NCBI GenBank assembly: GCA_004298605.1
Contig: SCPW01000207.1
Location: forward strand, 1 to 8,251
DNA from: Gallionella sp.
Lineage (GTDB): Bacteria > Pseudomonadota > Gammaproteobacteria > Burkholderiales > Gallionellaceae
Direction of reading: 5' to 3'
DNA: 8,251 bases
Shown here: positions 1 to 6,506 of the stretch, piece by piece
Layout of the letters: each line of letters opens with the position of its first letter
Numbering within the stretch: position 1 is the first letter of the stretch
Position numbers and translations under genes: made by a program
The notes under the pieces: generated by a model
What the model saw: only the letters and a program-made list of their open reading frames with translations
Told to the model about the DNA's origin: nothing
Database searches by the model: none

Positions 1-3000
1 TTGATTTCGATCACCGCCTGACCGAATGCGCCGTCGTCGTCGATGAGCAGGATGACCTGGTCGCCGGCGTGCAAAACCGCACGGTCATCCTGCACGGCGG
101 GCACAACGGACAGCGGCGCGCTGGTTACGGCGGCAACGGCGGTCGGCAGCGGTGTTTCCGGCAACAACAGCGCGAACTCGCTGCCCTCGCCCGGCGTGCT
201 GCTCAGCTCGATGGTGCCGCCCAGCAATTGCGCGAAGCGCCGGCTGATGGTCAATCCCAGGCCGGTACCGCCGAATTCGCGGGAAGTGGAGCCGTCCACC
301 TGCTGGAACGCCTCGAAAATCAGTTGCTGCTTGTCCGCGGGTATGCCGATGCCGGTGTCGCGCACGCTGATGCGGATCGGCCAGCGCGGATGGTCGCGGC
401 GCTCCAGGCGCAAGATAACGCTGCCTTGCCTGGTGAACTTGAAGGCATTGGACAGCAGATTGCGCAGGATTTGCGCCAGCTTGTCCGGATCGCTGGTAAA
501 TTCGCCTTGCAGCAGGTCTTCCTGCCGGAACTCCAGCCCCCGCTCGCGGGCGGCGGGCTCGAACAGTTCCAGGAACTCGGCCAGCAAAGCATTGCTGGCG
601 ATGGGGCTGGCGTTGATCACCATGCGCCCGGCCTCGACTTTGGACAAGTCCAGCACGTCGTTGATGAGCCGCAGCAAATCCTCGCCGGAGCGGAGAATGA
701 TTTCGGCGCGCTTCACCGCTTCCGCGTCCAGCCGCGCGTCCTCGTTGGCGGCCATCATCTTCGACAGCAAAATGATCGAATTGAGCGGGGTGCGCAGCTC
801 GTGCGACATATTGGCGAGGAATTCCGATTTGTAGCGGCCGGATTGCTCCAATTGCCGGGCTTTGTCGTCCAGTTCCCGCTGCGATTGCACCAGGTCGCGG
901 TTGCGCTGTTCGAGCAGCCGCTGCTGCTCTTCCATCTGCGCATTGGTCTGTTGCAGTTCTTCGGTTTGCTGCTGCAATTGCTGCTGCTGCTCTTCCATCT
1001 GCGCATTGGTTTGTTGCAGTTCTTCGGTCTGCTGCTGCAACTGTTGCTGCTGCTCTTCCATGAGGGTATTGGCCTCTTGCAAACGCCGGCTTTGCTCGCG
1101 CGCTTCCCGCTCCGACGCCTCGGCGATGCCCAGCAGTTTTTTGATGCGCTCGCGTTGCTCCGCTACAAAAAGAAAAGCCGCGATGGTGTCGCAAGCGCCG
1201 TCGAGAAATTCCTGCTTGAGTTCGTCGAAGTGCTCGAAACCGGCCAATTCCAGCACGCCCAGCAGTTCACCGTCGCGCAGCAACGGCCAGGTGTGGGTAT
1301 ACGGCGGGATCACGCAACGGGTGCCGGTGACGACGGGCGGCGAGTCCTGCAGCGTGGTATTGAGGATGATGGGCTTTTTTTCCAGCGCCACCTGGCCGAT
1401 GGCGCCGTCGCCGGTTTTGCAGTGGCTGCCGGCGTGATTGCGTTCCGTGTACATATAGCTGCCCAGCAAATCCAGCGTTTGCCGCTCGCCATCGTAGCGA
1501 TAGAACACGCCGCGCCCGGCATCGAGATAACGCCCCAGCATGCCGATGGATAAATCAGCCAATGCCTGGGACGACAAATCGCCGGTCAGCGTTTGCGTCA
1601 GTCGGCTCAGCCCGTCTTTGAGCCAGTTGCGCCTGTCGCTGTCGGCCTTGGCGGTGCGCAGCAGGCGGATCATGTTGTTGAGGGCGTTGCCGAGCCGGTC
1701 TTGTTCGGACAGCAGTGCGGCCTGGCCGGTGAAATCGCCCTGGCCCACCGCGTCCGCCTGCTGCGCCAAGCGCTCCATGCCCAGCATCAGCGCGTGGCTG
1801 GAGTCCACCATGCTGCGGATTTCATCCTGGGCCGGATACACCAGGGTTTCCACTTCAATTTCGCCGCGCCCCAGGCGCTGCAACTGGCGGGTAACGAACT
1901 GCAGCGGCGTCATCAGGTTGCCCAGAAAATAACGGGTCGCCGCCAGCACCAGCAGGATCACCAGCCCCGCCAACGCGGTGAAAGCGTATTCGAAGCGGCT
2001 CAACTCGGCCATGGCCACCGCTTCCGGCACCATGCCGACCAGCAGCCAGTACTGTTTCCTATCGCCGGGGGCGGGATGGATGGCCTGATAGGTCACGATA
2101 TGCGCGTCCGTCGTCAGTGAGCCTTGGTCATGCCCCTGCATTTGGGCGAGCAGGCCGGGGTAGTCGCGTTCGATGTTGGCGCCGTGTCCCAGCAAGTGGC
2201 CGAACATTTTTTCCGCCTCGGGATGAAACAGATAGTGCCCCGCCGGGTCGACCAGATACAAAGTGCGGCCCTGCTCGTTGCGGTTGGCTTCGTCGATGAA
2301 GTGGTAGAAAGCATCGGCGCGGACACTGGTCATCACCACGCCGTATCGGGCTTTGTTGGCGCTCACCAGTGGGCTGGACTGGCGCAACACCGGAACCAGC
2401 GGAGTTTCGATTTTGCCGCCCGCCCGGTTGAAATCGAGCGCCGCAACCACGGTATCGCCTGCGGCTAAAGGCAGCGCCTGGGTGAAATAAGGCCGGTCGC
2501 CGACGTCCTCCAGCTGGTTTTTCGGGAGGATGGCGGTATTGCCGGTCCAAGGATCGCGGCGAATCCTGATGACTTCGCGGCCCGCGTTGTCGACGATGCG
2601 GATTTTGAAATTGTAGGGATAGGTGTTGGCGAAACCGCGCAGGGTATCGGCGACGATGTCGTAATATTCCTCCTGCTTTTCCGGCACGCCGATGTCGGTC
2701 CAGTACATCAGCCGTTGCAAGGCGTAGTTGTCGGCGATGAACCGCAGATCCTGATTCGTCAGTTCAAGGAAGTCGCCGATGTGGATCGCCACCTGGGCGG
2801 TATGGCCCTGCGCCAATTGAGTGGCTTTGTCGCGGTAGGCATTGCCGGCATTCTGGTAACCGTACCAGCCCACCAGCGCCACCGAACTCAGGCACACCAG
2901 GTAGAACAGCACCGCAAAGCGGGTGCGCAACCCCAGGCGCTGGAAACGCAAGGCACCCAGCATGGCGAGGCCGTGGCGGGTGCTGTCCTGGAGGGTGGGG

Positions 3001-3011
3001 TTATTCTGCAT
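1..3011 (-). CDS. Membrane hybrid sensor histidine kinase (Cache-HAMP-GAF-HisKA-HATPase-receiver), C-terminus outside window
   Basis: Partial: the frame is open for 1003 codons and leaves the window at the left edge. Residues ~32-51 form a first membrane helix. Residues ~52-340 are an extracytoplasmic Cache-like sensor (DRPYFTQAL near 171, and a VDPAGHYLFHP strand). A second membrane helix is at ~342-363, followed by HAMP, a GAF domain (~465-620) and a Gln/Glu-rich coiled coil (~620-730). HisKA has SHELRTP with phosphoacceptor His737. HATPase_c has N855 in NLLSNAFKFT, DTGIGIP at 885 and GGTGLGL near 914. A receiver begins at the end (VILLIDDD, Asp991-993); its phosphoacceptor lies outside. 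Expected role: autophosphorylation on His737 in response to a periplasmic ligand, then transfer to its own receiver and onward. It is the last gene of the minus-strand unit, 36 bp after the 64-residue ORF. No strong Shine-Dalgarno precedes the ATG at 3011, so the start is the best choice but not certain. The ligand is unknown. Confidence 0.95.
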   Translation of the reverse strand, partial: MQNNPTLQDSTRHGLAMLGALRFQRLGLRTRFAVLFYLVCLSSVALVGWYGYQNAGNAYRDKATQLAQGHTAQVAIHIGDFLELTNQDLRFIADNYALQRLMYWTDIGVPEKQEEYYDIVADTLRGFANTYPYNFKIRIVDNAGREVIRIRRDPWTGNTAILPKNQLEDVGDRPYFTQALPLAAGDTVVAALDFNRAGGKIETPLVPVLRQSSPLVSANKARYGVVMTSVRADAFYHFIDEANRNEQGRTLYLVDPAGHYLFHPEAEKMFGHLLGHGANIERDYPGLLAQMQGHDQGSLTTDAHIVTYQAIHPAPGDRKQYWLLVGMVPEAVAMAELSRFEYAFTALAGLVILLVLAATRYFLGNLMTPLQFVTRQLQRLGRGEIEVETLVYPAQDEIRSMVDSSHALMLGMERLAQQADAVGQGDFTGQAALLSEQDRLGNALNNMIRLLRTAKADSDRRNWLKDGLSRLTQTLTGDLSSQALADLSIGMLGRYLDAGRGVFYRYDGERQTLDLLGSYMYTERNHAGSHCKTGDGAIGQVALEKKPIILNTTLQDSPPVVTGTRCVIPPYTHTWPLLRDGELLGVLELAGFEHFDELKQEFLDGACDTIAAFLFVAEQRERIKKLLGIAEASEREAREQSRRLQEANTLMEEQQQQLQQQTEELQQTNAQMEEQQQQLQQQTEELQQTNAQMEEQQRLLEQRNRDLVQSQRELDDKARQLEQSGRYKSEFLANMSHELRTPLNSIILLSKMMAANEDARLDAEAVKRAEIILRSGEDLLRLINDVLDLSKVEAGRMVINASPIASNALLAEFLELFEPAARERGLEFRQEDLLQGEFTSDPDKLAQILRNLLSNAFKFTRQGSVILRLERRDHPRWPIRISVRDTGIGIPADKQQLIFEAFQQVDGSTSREFGGTGLGLTISRRFAQLLGGTIELSSTPGEGSEFALLLPETPLPTAVAAVTSAPLSVVPAVQDDRAVLHAGDQVILLIDDDGAFGQAVIEI
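921..1061 (-). repeat. 63-bp tandem repeat encoding a Gln-rich coiled coil in the kinase
   Basis: Two complete 63-bp units (929-991 and 992-1054) follow each other, and a third begins at 1055 but diverges after a few bases. Each encodes 21 residues of the type MEEQQQQLQQQTEELQQ. The two units differ at about four bases, and all are synonymous, so the encoded units are identical. 63 bp equals three heptads, so adding or losing a unit keeps the coiled-coil register. The repeat lies in the linker between GAF and HisKA. Confidence 0.85.
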
Positions 3012-3047
3012 CAGGGCTACGTCTGCATATCCCGTGAAGCTGCATAG

Positions 3048-3242
3048 TTAGGGTACCCGTAAAGTTTGTGGGGCATCATCGCCCACCGCCACCGGTTTGT
3101 TATGTATCCACAAAACGGCGTATTGTCCCAAGCGCCGTTTGCGCTCCAAGGTTTTTGCCACGGCCTGACGCAAGCAATCCAGCATGGCTTGGGTATCCGG
3201 GCTGGGAATTAAATTGGGCTGTGGGCTGTCTTGCATGCTCAT
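3048..3242 (-). CDS. Small partner protein of the zeta-like kinase, candidate antitoxin (64 aa)
   Basis: 64 residues. The ATG at 3242 overlaps the TGA of the upstream kinase gene by four bases (ATGA), which implies translational coupling. The N-terminal part is Pro/Gln-rich and probably disordered. Residues ~17-53 hold a short helix followed by [14 protein letters not shown] and KPVAVG, a basic helix plus a beta hairpin. Short ORFs with this [14 protein letters not shown] motif are, from memory, commonly found beside COG4185 zeta-toxin-like ATPases. The pairing suggests an antitoxin or obligate partner, but no function has been shown from the sequence. The gene ends at a TAA inside TTAGGGTACCC, 36 bp before the histidine kinase. 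It is more AT-rich than the kinase genes around it, consistent with acquisition as a module. Confidence 0.75.
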   Translation of the reverse strand: MSMQDSPQPNLIPSPDTQAMLDCLRQAVAKTLERKRRLGQYAVLWIHNKPVAVGDDAPQTLRVP

Positions 3243-3811
3243 GGCTGGGCCTGTTGTTGCAATAGTTCAAAAAAATCGGGATGGAACACGACGCGCTCAT
3301 TGCTACATTGCTGAAATACCAGTTCGGGAAAGCGGTCACTATTCATAAAGCAGCGCGTTTGATCGGCTAAAGGGGAAAACACGTGCAAAAGGTTGTACAG
3401 ACTGCGTGGAAAACGCCGCGCAATATCTACCGATGGAATGTCGTGCCCACCGTGTGCCACTCTTTCCGCCACTCGCAAATACGAAGTTTCTTCGCTGGGC
3501 AACGCCAAATAGATCAACTCCACTCGCCACCCATCTTTTCGCAAGCGATGCATCAGTTTCAAATATCCACGCCCGGCTAAAGTAGTCTCAAAGGAAAAAT
3601 CTCGCTGGGTAACAACGCAATTTTCGATTTCAGCTAAAAACAAACGGCTGGCAGCTCGCAATTGCTGCTCTGGCGCCAGCGGTGACAAGCCTGCCGCGAT
3701 CAGGTCCGCATTGATAAAGCGCTGACAATGGACCACCTGTGGCAAATATGCCAGCGCAAAGGTGGTTTTACCCGCCCCGTTTGGTCCGGCGATGATCCAG
3801 CAAGTCGCCAT
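3239..3811 (-). CDS. Zeta-toxin-like P-loop kinase / predicted ATPase (COG4185 type)
   Basis: 190 residues, a usual length for this family. The N-terminus is a Walker A motif, GPNGAGKTT (residues 9-17, Lys15). It is followed by [13 protein letters not shown] with Asp36, the position of the catalytic acid in zeta toxins and related kinases. Next come [10 protein letters not shown] (72-81) and [14 protein letters not shown] (113-126), which supplies conserved arginines, then [10 protein letters not shown]. True zeta/PezT toxins phosphorylate UDP-N-acetylglucosamine and block peptidoglycan synthesis. Whether this shorter COG4185 branch shares that substrate is not known, and it lacks an epsilon antitoxin. 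The start ATG at 3811 sits directly before the P-loop, as is typical. It begins 24 bp after the exported-protein gene ends and is coupled to the 64-residue ORF through ATGA. A toxin of a type II-like pair is the likely role; an NTP-dependent kinase of another small molecule is the alternative. Confidence 0.85.
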   Translation of the reverse strand: MATCWIIAGPNGAGKTTFALAYLPQVVHCQRFINADLIAAGLSPLAPEQQLRAASRLFLAEIENCVVTQRDFSFETTLAGRGYLKLMHRLRKDGWRVELIYLALPSEETSYLRVAERVAHGGHDIPSVDIARRFPRSLYNLLHVFSPLADQTRCFMNSDRFPELVFQQCSNERVVFHPDFFELLQQQAQP

Positions 3812-3835
3812 CAGTAGGACAGCCCATTCCCCATA

Positions 3836-4738
3836 TTACAGATGCTGTATCAACCGCAGCTTGTTGGCGACATAGCCGAGAAACTGCGTGACGTCGGCCG
3901 GCGTTTTGTTTTCCTGATAAGTGGCCGGCGGCGTAATGGCGTGGATGAGGCCGGCCTGGGCCTTGATCTGCTGCAACTCCGCCAGCGTCAGGCCGAGCAG
4001 GTTGAATACGTGGTTGGGCGTGACTTCCCCCGGTCGGCGAAACGGCGAAAAATCGACGGTTTCGAAACCAGCCAGCCGTTGCAGCCTTTGCACCAGCTCC
4101 AACACCTCAAACACGGCGGCCAGGCTGTCCGCCGGTTTGGCCTCCGGCCTTTTAGCCGGCGGGATGGCGTTGTCCAGGACGTTCAAGGCGCGCAGCAAGG
4201 CATTGACGTCCTCATCGAAGCGTAGCGCCTGGGCAAACGTGAACGAGGGATCGGTGGCGACCTCGGCCAGTTCGTCCCACTGCATTTCGATTTCACCCAG
4301 CTTGTTGTATACGTCGACCGGTTTTTTCCCTGCCACTTTGGGCGCGGCGCCCGCATCACCGGGAATATCCAGTATTTTGCGGAGGAAACGGATTTCGGTG
4401 AGGATGCGCTGGGTCTGTACCCAGGTCAGCCTGGGGTCGTAATCGCGCCGCGGCTCCACCACCACGGGGCTCAGTCCTTCCATGCCCTGGCGGCGCCGAA
4501 AGGCGACGAGCTTCATCTGCACCATGTAGGCTTTCTGCCAGACGTGGCGGGGCTTGAGGTCCGCTTGCACCGGCTGCCAGACCTGCGGTTGCGCCGTGGG
4601 TTTGACAACGCGCTTGACCAATTCGGTCTCCCGCTCGATCAACAGCACTTGGCTATACACTTCATCGGGCGTGATTTCGACTTCGGCGCGCAATGCCCAG
4701 GGGCAAAGCAGCAACAGCAGGCATAGCATGGGTCGCAT
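3836..4738 (-). CDS. Exported protein of unknown family with ~39-residue tandem repeats
   Basis: I do not recognise this family. From the ATG at 4738 the product has 300 residues and opens with a signal peptide (MRPMLCLLLLLCPWALRA, probable cleavage before EVEIT), so it should be periplasmic or outside the cell. The frame also has an ATG 36 bp upstream (4774), but that start would put a charged stretch before the signal peptide and is less likely. The mature protein is mostly helical and charged. A motif P-x-x-V-(Y/W/F) recurs with prolines at 24, 63, 102, 140, 202, 241 and 280. The spacing is 38 or 39 residues except one longer step of 62. No cysteine remains after the signal peptide and no clear lipobox is seen. 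The gene lies 71 bp after the diguanylate cyclase gene and 24 bp before the zeta-like gene. The position suggests an accessory to the neighbouring Cache-domain sensor, but this is inference. Confidence 0.8.
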   Translation of the reverse strand: MRPMLCLLLLLCPWALRAEVEITPDEVYSQVLLIERETELVKRVVKPTAQPQVWQPVQADLKPRHVWQKAYMVQMKLVAFRRRQGMEGLSPVVVEPRRDYDPRLTWVQTQRILTEIRFLRKILDIPGDAGAAPKVAGKKPVDVYNKLGEIEMQWDELAEVATDPSFTFAQALRFDEDVNALLRALNVLDNAIPPAKRPEAKPADSLAAVFEVLELVQRLQRLAGFETVDFSPFRRPGEVTPNHVFNLLGLTLAELQQIKAQAGLIHAITPPATYQENKTPADVTQFLGYVANKLRLIQHL

Positions 4739-4809
4739 GGCGTGGTCTCGGTGAGTGGGACGGCGGCTGAGCATTCTAGCGTGGTTTGCGCTTTACGCAC
4801 GCCGCAGGC

Positions 4810-5889
4810 TTATGCACCGCCAGCCACCCGGTTGCGCCCCGCCCGCTTGGCCTGGTACAGGCGTTCGTCGGCTTCGGCGAGCAGATTGACGGAATGGCGT
4901 TCCCGGCCCGGCACCCAGTACGCCACGCCGAGGCTGATGGTGACCACCGGGGCGGCGCTGTTTTGGGCGTGCAGGATGCCCAGTGCTTCGACTGCCGCGC
5001 GTATCGATTCCGCCACGTGCAAGGCGTCTTCCTCGGCGATGCAGGGCAGGATGACGACAAACTCCTCGCCGCCGTAACGCGCCACCAAGTCGCTGCTGCG
5101 TTGCACTTTGGCCTCGATGGCTTTGGCCACGCGCTGCAGGCAGACGTCGCCGGACTGATGCCCGTAGTAATCATTGAAGGCCTTGAAGTGGTCGATGTCG
5201 ATCATGATCACCGCCAGCGACATATCCTGGCGCAGGGCGCGCTCCCACTCGTCCTGCCAGACGGTGTCGAATTTGCGCCGGTTGGCGATGCCGGTCAGTC
5301 CATCGTGTTCGCTCAGCTCTTGCAGCTTGCGGTTGGCATCCATCAGCGCCTGGGTGCGTTCCGCCACCAGTCTTTCGAGGTCCCGGCTGTAAGCGGCCAG
5401 TTGCCGTTCGGCGGCCAGCAGGGCGCTGTTGGTGCTTTCGGCCTGGGCGATGGCCTCGCGCAGGCGGGTGTTTTGTTCTTGCAATTGCTGCTGCGCCAAG
5501 GCCAGGTTCAAGTGGTTGGCGACCCGCATCAAGACTTCCTGGGTGTTCAGCGGCTTGGTCACGTAATCCACCGCGCCCAGCTCGAAACCTTTGACTTTTT
5601 CCGCGGTATCGGAGACGGCGCTGGCGAAGATGACCGGAATATGCCGGGTGGTTTCGTCGGCTTTCAAGCGCCGGCACACTTCGAATCCATCCATGCCCGG
5701 CATGCGGATGTCCAGTAGTATCAGCGCCGGCGCTTTGGCGTGCACGGAGCGCAGCGCCAAATCGCCGCTACGGGCCGGACGCACCCGGTATCCGGCCTTG
5801 GTCAGTACTTCCAGCAAAAAGTTCAGGTTCTCGATGGTGTCGTCGACGACCAGGATATCGCCGGCTGCCGCCAGTTGGCTGTGGTTCAT
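4810..5889 (-). CDS. Response regulator with GGDEF diguanylate cyclase output (PleD/WspR-like)
   Basis: 359 residues, cytoplasmic. Residues ~10-125 form a complete receiver: acidic pocket Asp16-Asp17, phosphoacceptor Asp60 in LILLDIRMPGMDGFE, and Lys112 in DYVTKPL. A long coiled-coil linker (~130-190, AQQQLQEQN...LVAERTQAL) follows. The GGDEF domain (~192-355) has HDGLTGIANRR, metal-binding MIDIDHFKAFND, the active-site loop GGEEF (273-277) and the closing ADERLYQAKRAGRN. An RSSD motif (264-267) lies five residues before GGEEF, the expected place of the c-di-GMP inhibitory I-site. All catalytic residues appear intact. It should make cyclic di-GMP from two GTP when phosphorylated and dimerised, with product feedback. 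It is the first gene of the minus-strand unit and shares it with the hybrid kinase, its likely phosphodonor. The start ATG at 5889 has no strong Shine-Dalgarno, but the receiver begins a few residues later, which supports it. Confidence 0.95.
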   Translation of the reverse strand: MNHSQLAAAGDILVVDDTIENLNFLLEVLTKAGYRVRPARSGDLALRSVHAKAPALILLDIRMPGMDGFEVCRRLKADETTRHIPVIFASAVSDTAEKVKGFELGAVDYVTKPLNTQEVLMRVANHLNLALAQQQLQEQNTRLREAIAQAESTNSALLAAERQLAAYSRDLERLVAERTQALMDANRKLQELSEHDGLTGIANRRKFDTVWQDEWERALRQDMSLAVIMIDIDHFKAFNDYYGHQSGDVCLQRVAKAIEAKVQRSSDLVARYGGEEFVVILPCIAEEDALHVAESIRAAVEALGILHAQNSAAPVVTISLGVAYWVPGRERHSVNLLAEADERLYQAKRAGRNRVAGGA

Positions 5890-5956
5890 GGGTCTAAACG
5901 GAAGGTAACTATTCAGGATATGGTTGAAAACAACTTTTCGACCGGGCCTGGATATA

Positions 5957-5975
5957 GGTACGCATTGCGTACCAT
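5957..5975. repeat. Near-palindromic repeat, copy A
   Basis: GGTACGCATTGCGTACCAT. The first 17 bases are an inverted repeat with a single unpaired centre base (GGTACGCA-T-TGCGTACC). The same 19 bases occur in reverse orientation at 6045-6063. The element lies in the 287-bp gap between the divergent diguanylate cyclase gene and the antitoxin remnant. Such short palindromes are often members of dispersed repeat families; other members cannot be seen in this window. Confidence 0.8.
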
Positions 5976-6004
5976 AAGCTGCGATTGAAAAAATGCCGGG
6001 GTTA

Positions 6005-6021
6005 TCGCAACGTGGTTGCGA
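6005..6021. repeat. Perfect hairpin between the two palindromes
   Basis: TCGCAAC-GTG-GTTGCGA: a 7-bp perfect stem with a 3-base loop, centred roughly midway between copies A and B. On the plus strand it is followed by AAAAA and on the minus strand by TAACCCC, so neither strand shows the T-tract of an intrinsic terminator. It may be the inner arm of a small repeat element. Confidence 0.6.
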
Positions 6022-6044
6022 AAAAGATATTCCGTCTTCGAACC

Positions 6045-6063
6045 ATGGTACGCAATGCGTACC
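6045..6063. repeat. Near-palindromic repeat, copy B (inverted)
   Basis: ATGGTACGCAATGCGTACC, the exact reverse complement of the 19 bases at 5957-5975. The two copies are 69 bp apart in opposite orientation and enclose the hairpin at 6005-6021. Beyond them a short CGGGCC (5943-5948) and GGCCCG (6074-6079) also face each other, so the element could span about 137 bp. That outer pair may be chance. Confidence 0.8.
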
Positions 6064-6123
6064 CTACGAAGTTGGCCCGATTTTTGAGCTTGTAAAACTT
6101 CCAGCACCCGCCTGGTTTTGTTA

Positions 6124-6155
6124 CTACAATCAACAAGTTTAAACAGAAATTGTAG
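6124..6155 (+). promoter_or_regulatory. Operator-like dyad upstream of the antitoxin remnant
   Basis: A perfect 7-bp inverted repeat, CTACAAT (6124-6130) and ATTGTAG (6149-6155), frames a central GTTTAAAC palindrome (6137-6144). TACAAT (6125-6130) inside the left arm fits a sigma-70 -10 box, although no convincing -35 is seen. A dyad between -10 and ribosome binding site is the usual place for autorepression of toxin-antitoxin operons by a Phd/YefM-type antitoxin. The function is inferred from position only. Confidence 0.45.
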
Positions 6156-6165
6156 CCTCAAAGCT

Positions 6166-6170
6166 GGAGG
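6166..6170 (+). promoter_or_regulatory. Shine-Dalgarno of the antitoxin remnant
   Basis: GGAGG ends six bases before the ATG at 6177. It is the best ribosome binding site in the window and fixes the start of the otherwise very short remnant ORF. Confidence 0.8.
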
Positions 6171-6176
6171 ACCATC

Positions 6177-6275
6177 ATGCAAGTCGCAGTACGTGAATTC
6201 AAAAAACGCTGGTCTCATTATCTGGCTCAAGCGCAGTCCGGTACAGACATCGTTGCCGAATTTGCTACGACATGA
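6177..6275 (+). pseudogene. Truncated Phd/YefM-like antitoxin (N-terminal 26 codons, then foreign tail)
   Basis: A 32-residue ORF that opens MQVAVREFKKRWSHYLAQAQ and continues SGTDIV. This is the typical start of Phd/YefM antitoxins, which normally continue with a TSHGKPVARL-like strand and run to about 70-90 residues. Here homology stops after codon 26 (about 6254). The next codons (AEFATT, then TGA at 6275) come from the other side of a deletion. The start signals are intact, so the peptide may still be made. The DNA-binding fold is incomplete and the C-terminal toxin-binding part is missing, so antitoxin function is unlikely. Confidence 0.8.
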
Positions 6276-6487
6276 GCATCGCCATCAATCAAGCCTTGGT
6301 CGAACAAGCAGGGCAACTCGCCGATGGATTTGCGCTGCGCGCTTACGATAGCGTGCAATTGGCTGCTGCGCTGTTTGTACAGCGCCGCACACAATCCCCC
6401 GTCACTTTTGCCTGCTTCGACGACAGGCTCAACAGGGCCGCTGCTTTGTTGGAGATGCAGACGCCATTTTTGTTGCCCATGCGTTGA
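6255..6487 (+). pseudogene. Remnant of a PIN-domain (VapC-like) toxin, C-terminal half
   Basis: Reading from the ATG at 6272 gives 71 residues containing ALVEQAGQLADGFALRAYDSVQLAAAL and FACFDDRLNRAA. These are the two C-terminal acidic motifs of PIN ribonucleases of the VapC type. The N-terminal half, with the first catalytic Asp (normally in a YLDTSALVK-like strand) and the middle Glu, is absent, so the four-acid active site cannot form. Its 5' end abuts the antitoxin fragment in another frame, and the ATG at 6272 overlaps the fragment's TGA (ATGA). One deletion joining the front of the antitoxin gene to the back of the toxin gene explains both pieces. No longer a working toxin. Confidence 0.8.
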
Positions 6488-6506
6488 AATATCGGAAAAT
6501 CCTGCA

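Noticed and set aside
69..1553. 494-codon plus-strand ORF with Leu-rich internal repeats
   Set aside because: It is the antisense of the hybrid kinase; its Leu-rich repeats are the complement of the Gln-rich coiled-coil repeat. Protein motifs are convincing only on the minus strand.
3051..3058. GGGTACCC palindrome at the end of the 64-residue ORF as a third copy of the intergenic repeat
   Set aside because: Only eight bases long and lacking the GCATTGC centre, so a chance similarity is sufficient.
4786..5718. 310-codon plus-strand ORF
   Set aside because: Antisense shadow of the receiver-GGDEF gene, which carries all catalytic motifs on the minus strand.
6005..6021. Intrinsic terminator at the hairpin
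   Set aside because: The stem is good but no T-tract follows it on either strand, and no gene ends next to it.
5913..6230. 105-codon minus-strand ORF across the intergenic region
   Set aside because: It crosses both palindromes and the antitoxin start, has no recognisable motif and no ribosome binding site; the plus-strand Phd-like start explains the region better.
6324..6506. N-terminal extension of the Uma2 frame
   Set aside because: It overlaps the PIN remnant in another frame, and Uma2 homology begins only after the ATG at 6507.
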